DNA of 64,000 nucleotides from Haemophilus parainfluenzae (GCF_003252795.1 NZ_QEPQ01000001.1:372001-436000); one strand, 5' to 3'. Counted from the stretch's first letter, positions 9,225 through 18,456 are shown. The notes: generated by a model not told the origin, from the letters alone. Program-made: numbers and translations.

Positions 9225-9270
9225 ATTCTTCCCTCTTTTAGCGATTTAAAATGAGATAACTTTATTTTAA

Positions 9271-9294
9271 CGCTATATATTTTTTAACATAGTA
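9271..9294 (+). promoter_or_regulatory. Predicted ModE operator before the third ABC transporter
   Basis: The site reads CGCTATATA-N8-CATAGTA on the plus strand, 47-70 bases upstream of the binding-protein start on the minus strand. It aligns ungapped with the molA site over 24 positions. A second copy faces the divergent gene 23 bases away. Confidence 0.68.
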
Positions 9295-9317
9295 AATAAA
9301 TTTTGGTAGAATGTCAT

Positions 9318-9341
9318 CGTTATGTTTTTTATTATATAGCA
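9318..9341 (-). promoter_or_regulatory. Predicted ModE operator before the TonB receptor cluster
   Basis: On the minus strand the site reads TGCTATATA-N8-CATAACG; on the plus strand it opens CGTTATG and closes TATATAGCA, a clear imperfect inverted repeat. It ends 28 bases before the start at 9370. With the site at 9271-9294 it forms a back-to-back pair in the 145-base divergent promoter region. Confidence 0.7.
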
Positions 9342-9369
9342 TTTATTATTCATAGCTAAAGGTGAAAAA

Positions 9370-9885
9370 ATGAAATGGGATGTGATTTATAAGTTTTGCT
9401 TGCTTTCTATGCTCATTGCAGGATTGGTAGGCATCTTGTTCAGCGGCTTAGGGATCTACTTTCAGTGGCCCATTCAAGGCATCTTTCAGTTGCATTTAGG
9501 TTCGGCATTACTGCTTATTTTGGGCGTGGCTTTACACTTCTTTAATCGAAAAAATAAAGCGGTCAAAATTGTGCAACAATTTACCGATTTAGTGACACAT
9601 AATCGCTATCCCACCTATTGCAATTTAGATCGTTTGATTATGACGTTTGAACACTTTTCAATTCTTCAAATTGCGGAGCAACTTCAGCTCAACCCTTCGA
9701 TTTTATTCTCCGAATTAGCTAACGGAAAAATAAACTTCAGCGATGCTAACCGCACTTTGCGAGAAAATTTCCCTCATAATGATGAAAAAATTTTCGCCGC
9801 GATCACCATTGCATTGAAGTTACGCTTCAACCCTAACCTAAAAGGATGTTCTAATGGAAAAGAAACTGCTTTGCATCGCCATTAG
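9370..9885 (+). CDS. Small two-helix inner-membrane protein upstream of the TonB receptor
   Basis: A 171-residue protein of unknown function. Residues 8-30 and about 36-58 are membrane helices, the second with HLGSALLLILGVALHFFNRK. The spaced histidines and glycine recall DUF4405-type two-helix domains that may hold heme. The remaining hundred residues are soluble and cytoplasmic by charge, with no motif I recognise. The last 32 bases overlap the start of the TonB receptor, so the two genes are probably coupled. A role in energising or sensing transport would be guesswork. Confidence 0.7.
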   Translation: MKWDVIYKFCLLSMLIAGLVGILFSGLGIYFQWPIQGIFQLHLGSALLLILGVALHFFNRKNKAVKIVQQFTDLVTHNRYPTYCNLDRLIMTFEHFSILQIAEQLQLNPSILFSELANGKINFSDANRTLRENFPHNDEKIFAAITIALKLRFNPNLKGCSNGKETALHRH

Positions 9886-11841
9886 TTTAGCTTGCTTGCC
9901 TGCTTATGCCGAAAATGTATTTACCCTTGGTCAAATTGAAGTCATCGGTGAAAAATCAAGTGATCTCAGCACCGCGCGTATTGACCAGGCTGAATTACAA
10001 AAAATAACCAAGATCGAGTGTCTGATGTAGCAAAAAGCACACCGGGTGTGTTTGTCGAACATGGTGGTGCACGCAACGAATACAACTTACTCGTGCGTGG
10101 TTTTAATGCTCGCCGCGTACCCGTATATATGGATGGTATTCCTGTTTATATCCCTTATGATGGCGAAATGGACTTGGGGCGTTTTACCACCTTTGATTTA
10201 TCTCGTATTGATATTTCTAAGGGCGCAAGCTCTGTGCTTTATGGCGCAAATACGATGGGTGGTGCCGTGAATTTAATTTCTAAAAAAACAACTCAACCTT
10301 TCGAAGGTTCTATTGGCTATGGCTTTTCACACGGTAAAAGTGGTGGCACAGCAACCAATAAAACAGATTTTAATTTAGGCACTAAACAAGAACTATTCTA
10401 TGCGCAAATAAGTGGTTCTTTTGTTGAAAAACATGGCTTACAACTTTCTCATCATTATCAACAAATCAATCCAAAAGGCGATGATGGCGGTCGAGCCGAA
10501 AATTCTAAACAACGTGATAAAAAATTAAGTTTGAAAGTCGCTTATACACCAAATGAGCATGACGAATACACACTGGCGTTCTCCACACAAAAAGGCACAA
10601 AAGAATCACCGTTCTATTCTGGCTCTGATAGTTTTGAACGCTATTGGCGCTGGCCGATGTGGGATAAAGACAGTATCTATTTCCTTTCCCATACTGAATT
10701 TGGCGCCCACAATCTCACGCTAAACACGAAGGCATTTTATGACACCTTTAAAAATGATCTACGTGCTTTTGATGATGCCACATTCAGCACTCAAAAGAAA
10801 AAATCAAGCTTTAATAGCTATTACCGTGATTATTCCTACGGTGCTGGCTTTGATTTAGGCGGGGATTTAACCTCAAAAGACCGCTTAAAATTCTCTACCA
10901 TCATTAAATATGACGTACATCGCGAACATAATGATGATGAACCGACCGCAGTAGATAAAGATCGTACCTACAGCTTTGGTTTAGAAAATACTCATCGTTT
11001 TAATGAGCAAACCTCTCTGATTACAGGCATCAGCTACGATAAACGCGATGCTAGCCGTGCAGAGAAATTTGAAAAACAATGTGTTTCAACTCACCAAAAA
11101 AATGCGATTTGTCCATTTGATATCGGTAATAAACACGCCTTTAATTATCAAATCAAACTTGCCCATCATTTCTCTGAAAATGATGAATTTGCGCTAAGTT
11201 TTGCGAAGAAAACACGTTTTGCCACAATGAAAGAACGTTATTCTCGCCGATTTGGTCGTACTGAACCGAATCCATTCTTAAGCCCAGAAACCGCTTACCA
11301 TTACGAAGCTAGTTATATGCATACCTTCGGCGATTGGTTAAGAGTGGATAGCGCACTTTTTTATTCTGAAGTAAAAGATGCCATTGAAGAAGTCTCGATT
11401 AGCAAAAAACTCAATCAATATCAAAATGTAGGCAAAGAAGCCTTTAAAGGTGCTGAATTAGCGGTTAATCTTTTTGCAACAGATAATTTAACGTTAGGGG
11501 CAAACTACACCTATACGCATGCAAAAAATAAAACCCAAGATACCATTGTGAAGAATGTGCCAAAACATAAATTCTTTGCATTTGTTGATTGGAAAATATT
11601 ACCAAATCTTTCACTTTATGTGAGCCAAGAAGCGGAACATGGCCGTTATTATTTAGATGGCGGTGAAACTGTGAAGCTCTCTGGTTTTGGAAACAGCAAT
11701 GCGAAATTAATCTATGAACCGGTTTCAGGATTAAGTTTAGAAGCGGGTGTCTCAAACCTCTTTGATAAAAACTATTTCTATCAAGCAGGTTACCCAGAAG
11801 AAGGACGCGTTTATTTCGGCAATATCCGATATAAATTCTAA
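9854..11841 (+). pseudogene. TonB-dependent outer-membrane receptor with single-base frameshift
   Basis: Start ATG at 9854 has AAGGA 7-8 bases upstream. The protein opens with a signal peptide ending LPAYA and a TonB-box-like FTLGQIEV. After about 50 residues the frame breaks: six A at 9999-10004 should be seven, and translation stops at TGATGTAG near 10027. Restoring one A joins the plug (TPGVFVEHGGARNEY, RGFNARRVPVYMDGIPVY, GASSVLYGANTMGGAVNLI) to a full barrel ending NIRYKF, about 662 residues. The rest is intact, so the break is recent, switchable by slippage, or a sequencing error. Substrate inferred from context: a molybdenum or tungsten chelate. Confidence 0.85.
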
Positions 11842-11850
11842 AATAAAAAA

Positions 11851-11885
11851 CGGGCAACTTGTGAAACAGGTTGCCCGTTTTTTTA
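11851..11885. terminator. Bidirectional terminator between TonB receptor and hldE
   Basis: A stem CGGGCAACTTGT / ACAGGTTGCCCG with loop GAA is flanked by an A-run on the left and a T-run on the right. It can end both the rightward receptor transcript and the leftward hldE transcript. Confidence 0.9.
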
Positions 11886-11893
11886 TAAAGTTA

Positions 11894-13324
11894 TTAATCT
11901 TTCAGCGCTTTGATTTTTTCAATCACATTTGTAGTTGAACAGCCATTTTCGAAATTCAATACACGAACATCGCCACCATTCGCCCACACTTCTTTGCTGC
12001 CTGCAATCTCTTCAGGTTTGTAATCGCCGCCTTTCACCAATAAATCCGGTAAAATCTCACCGATTAAACGTTGTGGTGTATCTTCATCAAAAGAAACCAC
12101 CCAATCCACTGATGCTAAACCAGCCAATACTGCCATACGTGCATTCAGATTGTTAATTGGGCGACTTTCACCTTTTAAGCGTTTGACTGAATCATCCGTA
12201 TTCACGGCAACAATTAAACGGTCACCAAGTTTGCGAGCATTTTCTAAGTAAGACACATGGCCAGGGTGAAGAATGTCAAAACAACCATTTGTCATCACAA
12301 TTTTCTCACCGCGCGCTTTAGCATGATCGACCGCCATTTTTAATTGGTTTTCAGACATAATACCGAAACCCGTTTCAGAACGGCCATGGATGGCATTCTC
12401 TAATTCCACAGTAGAAACCGTTGATGTACCCAATTTACCGACCACAATACCTGCCGCCACATTAGCTAAATAGCAAGATTCTTCAAAAGAACGTCCATCT
12501 GCAAGTGCAGTAGCTAAGACACTGATTACCGTATCGCCCGCACCTGTTACATCGAATACTTCTTTGGCAACAGTTGGTAAATGGAACGGCTCTTGATTTG
12601 GACGCAGTAGTGTCATGCCTTTTTCAGAGCGCGTCACTAAAAGTGCGGTCAATTCAATGTCTGAAATTAATTTTAAACCTTTCTCAATGATTTCTTCTTC
12701 AGAATCACACTTACCTACTACTGCTTCAAACTCTGACATATTTGGTGTCAGTAAAGTCGCACCACGATAACGCTCAAAATCCGTGCCTTTTGGATCGATC
12801 AACACGGGCACGTTCGCTTTGCGTGCAATTTGGATCATTTTTTGCACATCTTTTAACGTGCCTTTACCATAATCTGAAAGCACTAACGCACCAAAGTTTT
12901 TCACTTCCGCGTCTAATTTCGCAAGCAACTCATGACATTCCACGTTTTGGAAATCTTCTTCAAAATCCAAACGAAGTAATTGTTGATGACGAGACAAAAT
13001 ACGTAATTTCGTAATGGTTGGGTGAGTATCCAATGCCACAAAATTACAATCAATTTTTTGGTGCTGTAATAAATTGGTTAAGGCTGTACCTGTTTCATCT
13101 TGACCAATTAAACCTAAAATTTGTACTGGTACGTTAAGAGAAGCAATGTTCATTGCTACGTTTGCTGCACCGCCCGCTCGTTCTTCATTATTTTGTACAC
13201 GAACTACAGGAACCGGTGCTTCCGGTGAAATACGATTAGTCGCACCAAACCAGTAACGGTCAAGCATCACATCGCCTAACACTAATACTTTTGCTTGATT
13301 AAAATTGGCAGAATATTGAGCCAT
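11894..13324 (-). CDS. hldE: Bifunctional heptose-7-phosphate kinase / heptose-1-phosphate adenylyltransferase HldE
   Basis: Makes ADP-heptose for the lipooligosaccharide inner core. The kinase half (PfkB fold, residues 1 to about 318) has [16 protein letters not shown] and [10 protein letters not shown] with the catalytic Asp. The adenylyltransferase half (from about 344) has [15 protein letters not shown] with the HxGH nucleotide-binding motif. The start MAQYSANF at 13322-13324 gives 476 residues, matching the H. influenzae protein; an upstream extension to 13372 lacks support. It is divergent from lpxL, another lipid A/core gene. Confidence 0.95.
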   Translation of the reverse strand: MAQYSANFNQAKVLVLGDVMLDRYWFGATNRISPEAPVPVVRVQNNEERAGGAANVAMNIASLNVPVQILGLIGQDETGTALTNLLQHQKIDCNFVALDTHPTITKLRILSRHQQLLRLDFEEDFQNVECHELLAKLDAEVKNFGALVLSDYGKGTLKDVQKMIQIARKANVPVLIDPKGTDFERYRGATLLTPNMSEFEAVVGKCDSEEEIIEKGLKLISDIELTALLVTRSEKGMTLLRPNQEPFHLPTVAKEVFDVTGAGDTVISVLATALADGRSFEESCYLANVAAGIVVGKLGTSTVSTVELENAIHGRSETGFGIMSENQLKMAVDHAKARGEKIVMTNGCFDILHPGHVSYLENARKLGDRLIVAVNTDDSVKRLKGESRPINNLNARMAVLAGLASVDWVVSFDEDTPQRLIGEILPDLLVKGGDYKPEEIAGSKEVWANGGDVRVLNFENGCSTTNVIEKIKALKD

Positions 13325-13420
13325 TTTGAAATCTCTCTGTTGGGATAATAAAATTTGGCGCAATTTTACCACAACTCAAATTTGCGATAAACTACACGCC
13401 GAACTAACCAGAAAAGAATT

Positions 13421-14356
13421 ATGAAAAACGAAAAACTCCCTCAATTTCAACCGCACTTTCTTGCCCCCAAATACTGGGGGTTTTGGCTTGGTGTGGCGAT
13501 TTGGCGAAGCCTTTTGTTACTTCCCTATCCAATTCTACGTCATATTGGCAATGGCTTAGGCTGGCTTTTCTCAAAATTAAAAGTGGGAAAACGTCGTGCC
13601 GCGATTGCTCGCCGAAACCTTGAACTCTGCTTCCCAGAAATGCCTGAGCAAGAACGTGAAGCCATTTTGCAAGAGAACTTACGTGCTGTTGGAATGGCAA
13701 TTATTGAAACCGGCATGGCATGGTTTTGGTCTGATGCGCGCATTAAAAAATGGTCCAAAATTGAAGGGCTAAATTATTTAAAAGAAAATGCCCAAGACGG
13801 CATAATCTTTGTGGGTGTTCATTTCCTTACCCTTGAATTAGGCGCGCGTATTGTGGGATTACATCATCCTGGCGTAGGCGTTTATCGCCCTAACGACAAT
13901 CCTGTACTGGATTGGTTGCAAATTAAAGGCCGATTACGTTCAAACAAAGATATGCTAAATCGAAAAGATCTGCGTGGCATGCTTAAAGCCTTACGCAAAG
14001 GTGAAACCATTTGGTATGCGCCTGATCATGATTACGGCCGAAAAAATGCCGTATTTGTGCCTTTTTTTGCTGTAAAAGAAGCGGCTACCACAACGGGCAG
14101 TTATTATCTGCTTAAATCTGCACCAAATTGTAAAGTCGTCCCTTTTGCTCCATTGCGTAATAAAGACGGCTCAGGCTATACGGTCAGTATTTCTCCACCA
14201 GTAGATTTTTCCGATCTTTCAGATGAAAAAGCGATTGCTGCAAGAATGAATAAAGTCGTGGAAAAAGAAATCTTAAAAGATGTGGAACAATACATGTGGC
14301 TACACCGCCGATTTAAAACGCGTCCAACTGAGGATGAACCAAGTTTGTATTCATAA
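13421..14356 (+). CDS. lpxL: Lipid A biosynthesis lauroyl/myristoyl acyltransferase LpxL (HtrB)
   Basis: A 311-residue inner-membrane acyltransferase that adds a secondary acyl chain to lipid A precursors from acyl-ACP. One N-terminal membrane anchor lies near residues 20-45. The catalytic HxxxxE motif is in GVHFLTLELGARI, and RPNDNPVLDW and WYAPDHDYG are family-typical. It is divergent from hldE across a 96-base gap, an arrangement I recall from H. influenzae (htrB next to rfaE). It is a paralogue of the lpxM product at 37 kb. Confidence 0.93.
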   Translation: MKNEKLPQFQPHFLAPKYWGFWLGVAIWRSLLLLPYPILRHIGNGLGWLFSKLKVGKRRAAIARRNLELCFPEMPEQEREAILQENLRAVGMAIIETGMAWFWSDARIKKWSKIEGLNYLKENAQDGIIFVGVHFLTLELGARIVGLHHPGVGVYRPNDNPVLDWLQIKGRLRSNKDMLNRKDLRGMLKALRKGETIWYAPDHDYGRKNAVFVPFFAVKEAATTTGSYYLLKSAPNCKVVPFAPLRNKDGSGYTVSISPPVDFSDLSDEKAIAARMNKVVEKEILKDVEQYMWLHRRFKTRPTEDEPSLYS

Positions 14357-14405
14357 GTGCGGTTGATTTTTCATCTATTTTCGAACACAAAAACGACACA
14401 TCGAA

Positions 14406-14433
14406 AAATAGGGAAATTTTTCCTTATTTTTTT
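14406..14433 (+). terminator. Weak terminator after lpxL
   Basis: A stem AAATAGGGA / TCCTTATTT with one G-T pair, loop of six, is followed by a T-run. It lies 50 bases after the lpxL stop and just upstream of the candidate small RNA promoter. Confidence 0.55.
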
Positions 14434-14434
14434 C

Positions 14435-14462
14435 TTGATCTTTATATAATTAAATATATAAT
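14435..14462 (+). promoter_or_regulatory. Sigma-70 promoter for a candidate small RNA, with possible Fur overlap
   Basis: TTGATC at 14435-14440 and a perfect TATAAT at 14457-14462 are separated by 16 bases. The segment from 14457, starting TATAATGAATCTCGTTTTA, matches the 19-base Fur consensus at about 12 positions, so iron control is possible but weakly supported. Confidence 0.55.
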
Positions 14463-14468
14463 GAATCT

Positions 14469-14556
14469 CGTTTTAGATAGTAAACTTGTTTTATTACAAA
14501 CACACTACTGGCTAGTGCATTCCCCCCCACTCCTTTTGCACTAGCCATTTTTTTTT
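14469..14556 (+). ncRNA. Candidate small RNA with C-rich terminator loop
   Basis: No reading frame fits here. A good promoter ends at 14462, so transcription should begin near 14469. The RNA would end in a perfect 11-base stem (14509-14519 with 14537-14547) followed by nine T. The 17-base loop holds seven consecutive C and then ACTCCTTTT, which can pair with a ribosome-binding site of type AAAAGGAGT. A strong promoter, a short length, an intrinsic terminator and an anti-ribosome-site C-rich loop are all hallmarks of regulatory RNAs. It could relate to the Fur-regulated HrrF RNA of Haemophilus; I cannot confirm that. Confidence 0.55.
14509..14556 (+). terminator. Strong intrinsic terminator (3' end of candidate small RNA)
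   Basis: TGGCTAGTGCA and TGCACTAGCCA form an 11-base perfect stem with a C-rich loop, followed by a run of nine T. It is much stronger than the hairpin nearer lpxL. Confidence 0.88.
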
Positions 14557-14600
14557 AAATCCCTTACCATATCTCACCTTTTTCTTTTCTCTCAAAAATA

Positions 14601-15356
14601 ATGAACAATCTAGAACTTGAACGTTTACTAAACGAAAAACTTAGCACAGATAGAATCAATGATTACGCGCCTAACGGTTTACAAGTGGAAGGTAAAGCAG
14701 AAATCCAAAAAATCATTACAGGCGTCACCGCAAGCCAAGCATTAATTGATTATGCTGTCTCACAACAAGCTGATGCGATTCTTGTCCACCACGGCTATTT
14801 TTGGAAAAGCGAAAATCCGTGTATTCGCGGTATGAAAGGCAAACGCATCAAAACCTTACTTGTGAATGACATCAATTTATACGGCTACCATTTACCCTTA
14901 GATATTCACCCTGAATTAGGCAACAACGCAAAACTTGCTCAGTTATTAGGAATTGGCGATCTTCAACCTTTAGAAAATAGCGCAACCAGCATTCCTGTTT
15001 GGGGAACGTTAAAAAATCCTGTTACCGCTGAAGAGTTTGCGCAACGTATTGAACAAGTGCTTCACCGTAAACCGTTAATTTGCACGGAAAACGGACCGCA
15101 CTTAATCCGTAAAGTAGGCATTTGTACTGGTGGCGGACAAAGCTATATTGATTTAGCGGCAGCACAAGGTTGTGATGCCTTTATTACCGGCGAGGTTTCG
15201 GAGCAAACAATTCACTCTGCTCGTGAACAAAGTATTCATTTCTTTGCGGCTGGTCACCATGCAACAGAACGCTACGGCATTAAGGCATTAGGTGAATGGC
15301 TAGCGGCTGAATATGGCTTGGATGTAGAATTTAAAGATATTGATAATCCAGCCTAA
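14601..15356 (+). CDS. Nif3-like dinuclear metal centre protein (YbgI family)
   Basis: A 251-residue member of the Nif3/YbgI family, often listed as GTP cyclohydrolase I type 2 homologue. Metal ligands are visible in ILVHHGYFWK (two His), GYHLPLDIHPELGNN and, near the end, FAAGHHATERYG with a following Glu. YbgI forms a toroidal hexamer with two metal ions per subunit; its true substrate is not established. RNA-free upstream sequence holds the terminator of the candidate small RNA, and fabI follows 85 bases later. No strong ribosome site precedes the ATG. Confidence 0.9.
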   Translation: MNNLELERLLNEKLSTDRINDYAPNGLQVEGKAEIQKIITGVTASQALIDYAVSQQADAILVHHGYFWKSENPCIRGMKGKRIKTLLVNDINLYGYHLPLDIHPELGNNAKLAQLLGIGDLQPLENSATSIPVWGTLKNPVTAEEFAQRIEQVLHRKPLICTENGPHLIRKVGICTGGGQSYIDLAAAQGCDAFITGEVSEQTIHSAREQSIHFFAAGHHATERYGIKALGEWLAAEYGLDVEFKDIDNPA

Positions 15357-15441
15357 CTGGTACAAAGTGTGATTGATTGCCGAAAGCACACAAAACAAGT
15401 ATAATCTCGTCGATTTTTTTAACTCAAACATAGGAAAAAAT

Positions 15442-16230
15442 ATGGGTTTCTTAACTGGTAAACGTATTTTAGTAACAGGTCTTGCAAGCAACCGTTCTAT
15501 CGCTTACGGGATCGCAAAAGCAATGAAAGAACAAGGTGCTGAACTTGCTTTCACTTATTTAAACGATAAATTACAACCGCGCGTAGAAGAATTTGCAAAA
15601 GAATTTGGTTCTGACATCGTCCTTCCTTTAGACGTAGCGACCGATGAAAGCATCCAAAACTGCTTTGCAGAATTAAGCAAACGTTGGGAAAAATTTGATG
15701 GTTTCGTACACGCTATCGCATTCGCACCAGGCGATCAATTAGATGGTGATTACGTAAACGCAGCAACTCGTGAAGGCTACCGTATTGCTCACGACATCAG
15801 TGCATTCAGCTTCGTTGCTATGGCACAAGCGGCACGTCCTTACTTAAATCCAAATGCAGCGTTATTAACCCTTTCTTACTTAGGTGCAGAACGCGCAATT
15901 CCTAACTACAACGTGATGTGTTTAGCGAAAGCATCTCTTGAAGCGGCTACTCGCGTAATGGCAGCTGACTTAGGTAAAGAAGGTATTCGTGTAAATGCAA
16001 TTTCTGCAGGTCCAATCCGTACCTTAGCAGCATCAGGTATTAAAAACTTCAAGAAAATGCTTGCTACATTCGAGAAAACCGCAGCATTACGCCGCACAGT
16101 TACTATCGAAGATGTGGGTAATTCAGCAGCATTCTTATGCTCCGATTTAGCATCTGGTATTACTGGTGAAATCGTTCACGTAGATGCAGGTTTCAGCATC
16201 ACCGCAATGGGCGAATTAGGCGAAGAATAA
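15442..16230 (+). CDS. fabI: Enoyl-[acyl-carrier-protein] reductase (NADH) FabI
   Basis: Catalyses the last reduction of fatty acid elongation. The 262-residue protein begins [19 protein letters not shown] with the FabI-type nucleotide motif; TAGGA precedes this ATG. An in-frame extension to 15373 is unsupported. The catalytic Tyr-x6-Lys lies in [17 protein letters not shown], and [17 protein letters not shown] is the substrate-binding loop. FabI is the target of triclosan. A terminator follows and rnb starts 66 bases later. Confidence 0.96.
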   Translation: MGFLTGKRILVTGLASNRSIAYGIAKAMKEQGAELAFTYLNDKLQPRVEEFAKEFGSDIVLPLDVATDESIQNCFAELSKRWEKFDGFVHAIAFAPGDQLDGDYVNAATREGYRIAHDISAFSFVAMAQAARPYLNPNAALLTLSYLGAERAIPNYNVMCLAKASLEAATRVMAADLGKEGIRVNAISAGPIRTLAASGIKNFKKMLATFEKTAALRRTVTIEDVGNSAAFLCSDLASGITGEIVHVDAGFSITAMGELGEE

Positions 16231-16251
16231 TTTTTCGTACAATCTATTTTT

Positions 16252-16280
16252 AGGCAGGCTTTTCAGTCTGCCTTTTCTCT
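16252..16280 (+). terminator. Terminator after fabI
   Basis: Stem AGGCAG / CTGCCT, extended by a further pair past one mismatch, with an interrupted T-run TTTTCTCTTTTTTT. It lies in the 66-base gap before rnb. Confidence 0.75.
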
Positions 16281-16296
16281 TTTTTTAAATATAACT

Positions 16297-18276
16297 ATGT
16301 TCCAAGATAATCCATTACTTGCACAACTTAAGCAACAAATCCACGACAGCAAAGAACACGTTGAAGGCGTGGTAAAAAGTACAGATAAAGCTTATGGTTT
16401 TTTAGAGTGCGATAAAAAAAGCTACTTTATTGCCCCGCCTGCGATGAAAAAAGTAATGCACGGTGACAAAATCAAAGCCACCATTGAAAAGCAAGGCGAT
16501 AAAGAACAAGCTGAACCTGAAGAATTAATTGAACCAATGCTCACTCGCTTTATTGCCAAAGTGCGGTTCAATAAAGACAAGAAATTGCAAGTTTTAGTTG
16601 ATCATCCAAGTATCAACCAACCTATTGGGGCACAGCAAGCTAAATCCGTCAAAGAAGAACTACAAGAAGGCGACTGGGTCGTAGCAAATTTGAAAACGCA
16701 CCCATTACGTGATGATCGCTTTTTCTATGCCACCATCAATCAATTTATCTGCCGTGCTGATGATGAATTAGCCCCTTGGTGGGTGACATTGGCACGCCAT
16801 GAGCAATCTCGTCATCCTGTGCAAGGTGCAGAAAGTTATGAAATATTAGATCAACAAACACGTGAAGATCTGACCGCACTTCATTTTGTTACTATTGACT
16901 CTGAAAGCACACAGGATATGGACGATGCTCTTTATATTGAACCTATCGAGCAAAATGGTACGCAAACCGGCTGGCGATTAGTCGTTGCCATTGCGGATCC
17001 CACAGCTTACATTGCATTAGATTCACAAATTGAAAAAGATGCGAAACTGCGTTGTTTCACCAATTATTTGCCTGGCTTTAACATTCCTATGTTGCCTCGT
17101 GAATTATCCGATGAATTATGTTCATTAATGGCAAATGAAACTCGTCCTGCTTTAGTGTGTTACATTGAAACAGATCTTGCAGGTAACATCACGGCTAAAC
17201 CACATTTTGTATCCGCTTATGTGCAATCTAAAGCGAAATTGGCCTATAACAAGATTTCAGATTATTTAGAACAAGTACCGGATGCATGGCAACCGGAAAC
17301 ACCTGAAATTGCCCAACAAATTGATTGGTTACATCAATTTACTCAAGCGCGTATTCAATGGCGTAAAACCCATTCATTGTTATTTAAAGAGAAACCGGAT
17401 TATTCCTTTATTCTCGCTGAAAATGGCAAAGTAAAAGAAATTAAGGCGGAATATCGTCGTATTGCAAATCAAATCGTGGAAGAATCCATGATTATTGCCA
17501 ACATTTGTGCCGCTCAATTCTTAGCGGAGCATGCACAAACAGGTATCTTTAATACACATACGGGCTTTGATAAGAAATTCTTAGAAAATGCCCATAATTT
17601 CTTAATGGCAAATTTAGCTAATGAAGAAAATCAAGCCGAGCTTGCAGAGCGTTATTCAGTGGAAAATTTGGCAACCTTAAAAGGTTATTGCCAAATGCGT
17701 CATGATATTGAACCAATTGAAGGTGACTATTTAGAATTCCGTTTACGTCGTTATTTAACCTTTGCGGAGTTTAAATCCGAACTCGCTCCACATTTTGGAC
17801 TTGGATTAGAAGGTTATGCGACTTGGACATCGCCTATCCGTAAATATTCTGATATGGTAAACCATCGTTTAATTAAAGCAGTGCTCACACAGCAAGCTTG
17901 TGAAAAACCACAAGATGAAGTCCTTGCTCGCTTGCAAGAAGCCCGTCGTCAAAATCGCCTAGTTGAACGTGATATTGCAGATTGGTTATATTGTCGCTAT
18001 CTTGCTGACAAAGTCGCTGAAAATGCTGAATTTGATGCAGAAGTGCAAGATGTGATGCGTGGCGGTTTACGTGTTCAATTATTAGAAAATGGTGCATCCA
18101 TGTTCGTACCAGCTTCCACGTTGCATCCAAATAAAGATGAAATGCAAGTGAATGCTGATGAATTGGCGATGTATATTCAAGGGGAACGCCGTTACAAAAT
18201 CGGCGATTTGGTGAAAGTGAAACTTACTGAAGTACGAAAAGAAACTCGCAGTATTGTCGGTCAATTAATCATTTAA
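16297..18276 (+). CDS. rnb: Exoribonuclease II
   Basis: A 659-residue processive 3'-5' exoribonuclease. Cold-shock domains fill the first 190 residues, followed by the RNB catalytic domain with DSESTQDMDDALYIEPIE (metal-binding aspartates) and the SPIRKYSDMVNHR segment near residue 510. A C-terminal S1 domain covers roughly residues 560-650 (VQDVMRGGLRVQLLENGASMF). The length equals that of the H. influenzae enzyme as I recall it. It is followed by a good terminator. Confidence 0.95.
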   Translation: MFQDNPLLAQLKQQIHDSKEHVEGVVKSTDKAYGFLECDKKSYFIAPPAMKKVMHGDKIKATIEKQGDKEQAEPEELIEPMLTRFIAKVRFNKDKKLQVLVDHPSINQPIGAQQAKSVKEELQEGDWVVANLKTHPLRDDRFFYATINQFICRADDELAPWWVTLARHEQSRHPVQGAESYEILDQQTREDLTALHFVTIDSESTQDMDDALYIEPIEQNGTQTGWRLVVAIADPTAYIALDSQIEKDAKLRCFTNYLPGFNIPMLPRELSDELCSLMANETRPALVCYIETDLAGNITAKPHFVSAYVQSKAKLAYNKISDYLEQVPDAWQPETPEIAQQIDWLHQFTQARIQWRKTHSLLFKEKPDYSFILAENGKVKEIKAEYRRIANQIVEESMIIANICAAQFLAEHAQTGIFNTHTGFDKKFLENAHNFLMANLANEENQAELAERYSVENLATLKGYCQMRHDIEPIEGDYLEFRLRRYLTFAEFKSELAPHFGLGLEGYATWTSPIRKYSDMVNHRLIKAVLTQQACEKPQDEVLARLQEARRQNRLVERDIADWLYCRYLADKVAENAEFDAEVQDVMRGGLRVQLLENGASMFVPASTLHPNKDEMQVNADELAMYIQGERRYKIGDLVKVKLTEVRKETRSIVGQLII

Positions 18277-18299
18277 TAACCACTTCCCTTCCATCTAGA

Positions 18300-18333
18300 A
18301 ATACCGCTCGTGACACAACGGGCGGTATTTTTT
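18300..18333 (+). terminator. Terminator after rnb
   Basis: Stem AATACCGCTCGT / ACGGGCGGTATT with one G-T pair, loop GACACA, then a T-run. It starts 24 bases after the rnb stop. Confidence 0.9.
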
Positions 18334-18433
18334 ATAGAACCTAAGTTGTAAAAATATTTTGTACGTCGATAGTAATAAATAAAAGGATTATTGGGATATG
18401 TTGAAGAACATCGAGATGAGATATTGATATGAC

Positions 18434-18456
18434 ATCCCCGCCTTGAAGGCGGGGAT
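18434..18456. repeat. GC-rich perfect hairpin, possible IS200/IS605-type end remnant
   Basis: ATCCCCGCC-TTGAA-GGCGGGGAT is a perfect 9-base inverted repeat in AT-rich DNA, 22 bases beyond the stop of the PTS gene. There is no T-run on either side, so it is not a standard terminator. Similar GC hairpins mark the ends of IS200/IS605-type elements. No transposase frame is recognisable here, so that origin is only a suggestion; it may instead protect the 3' end of the maltose operon mRNA. Confidence 0.4.
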
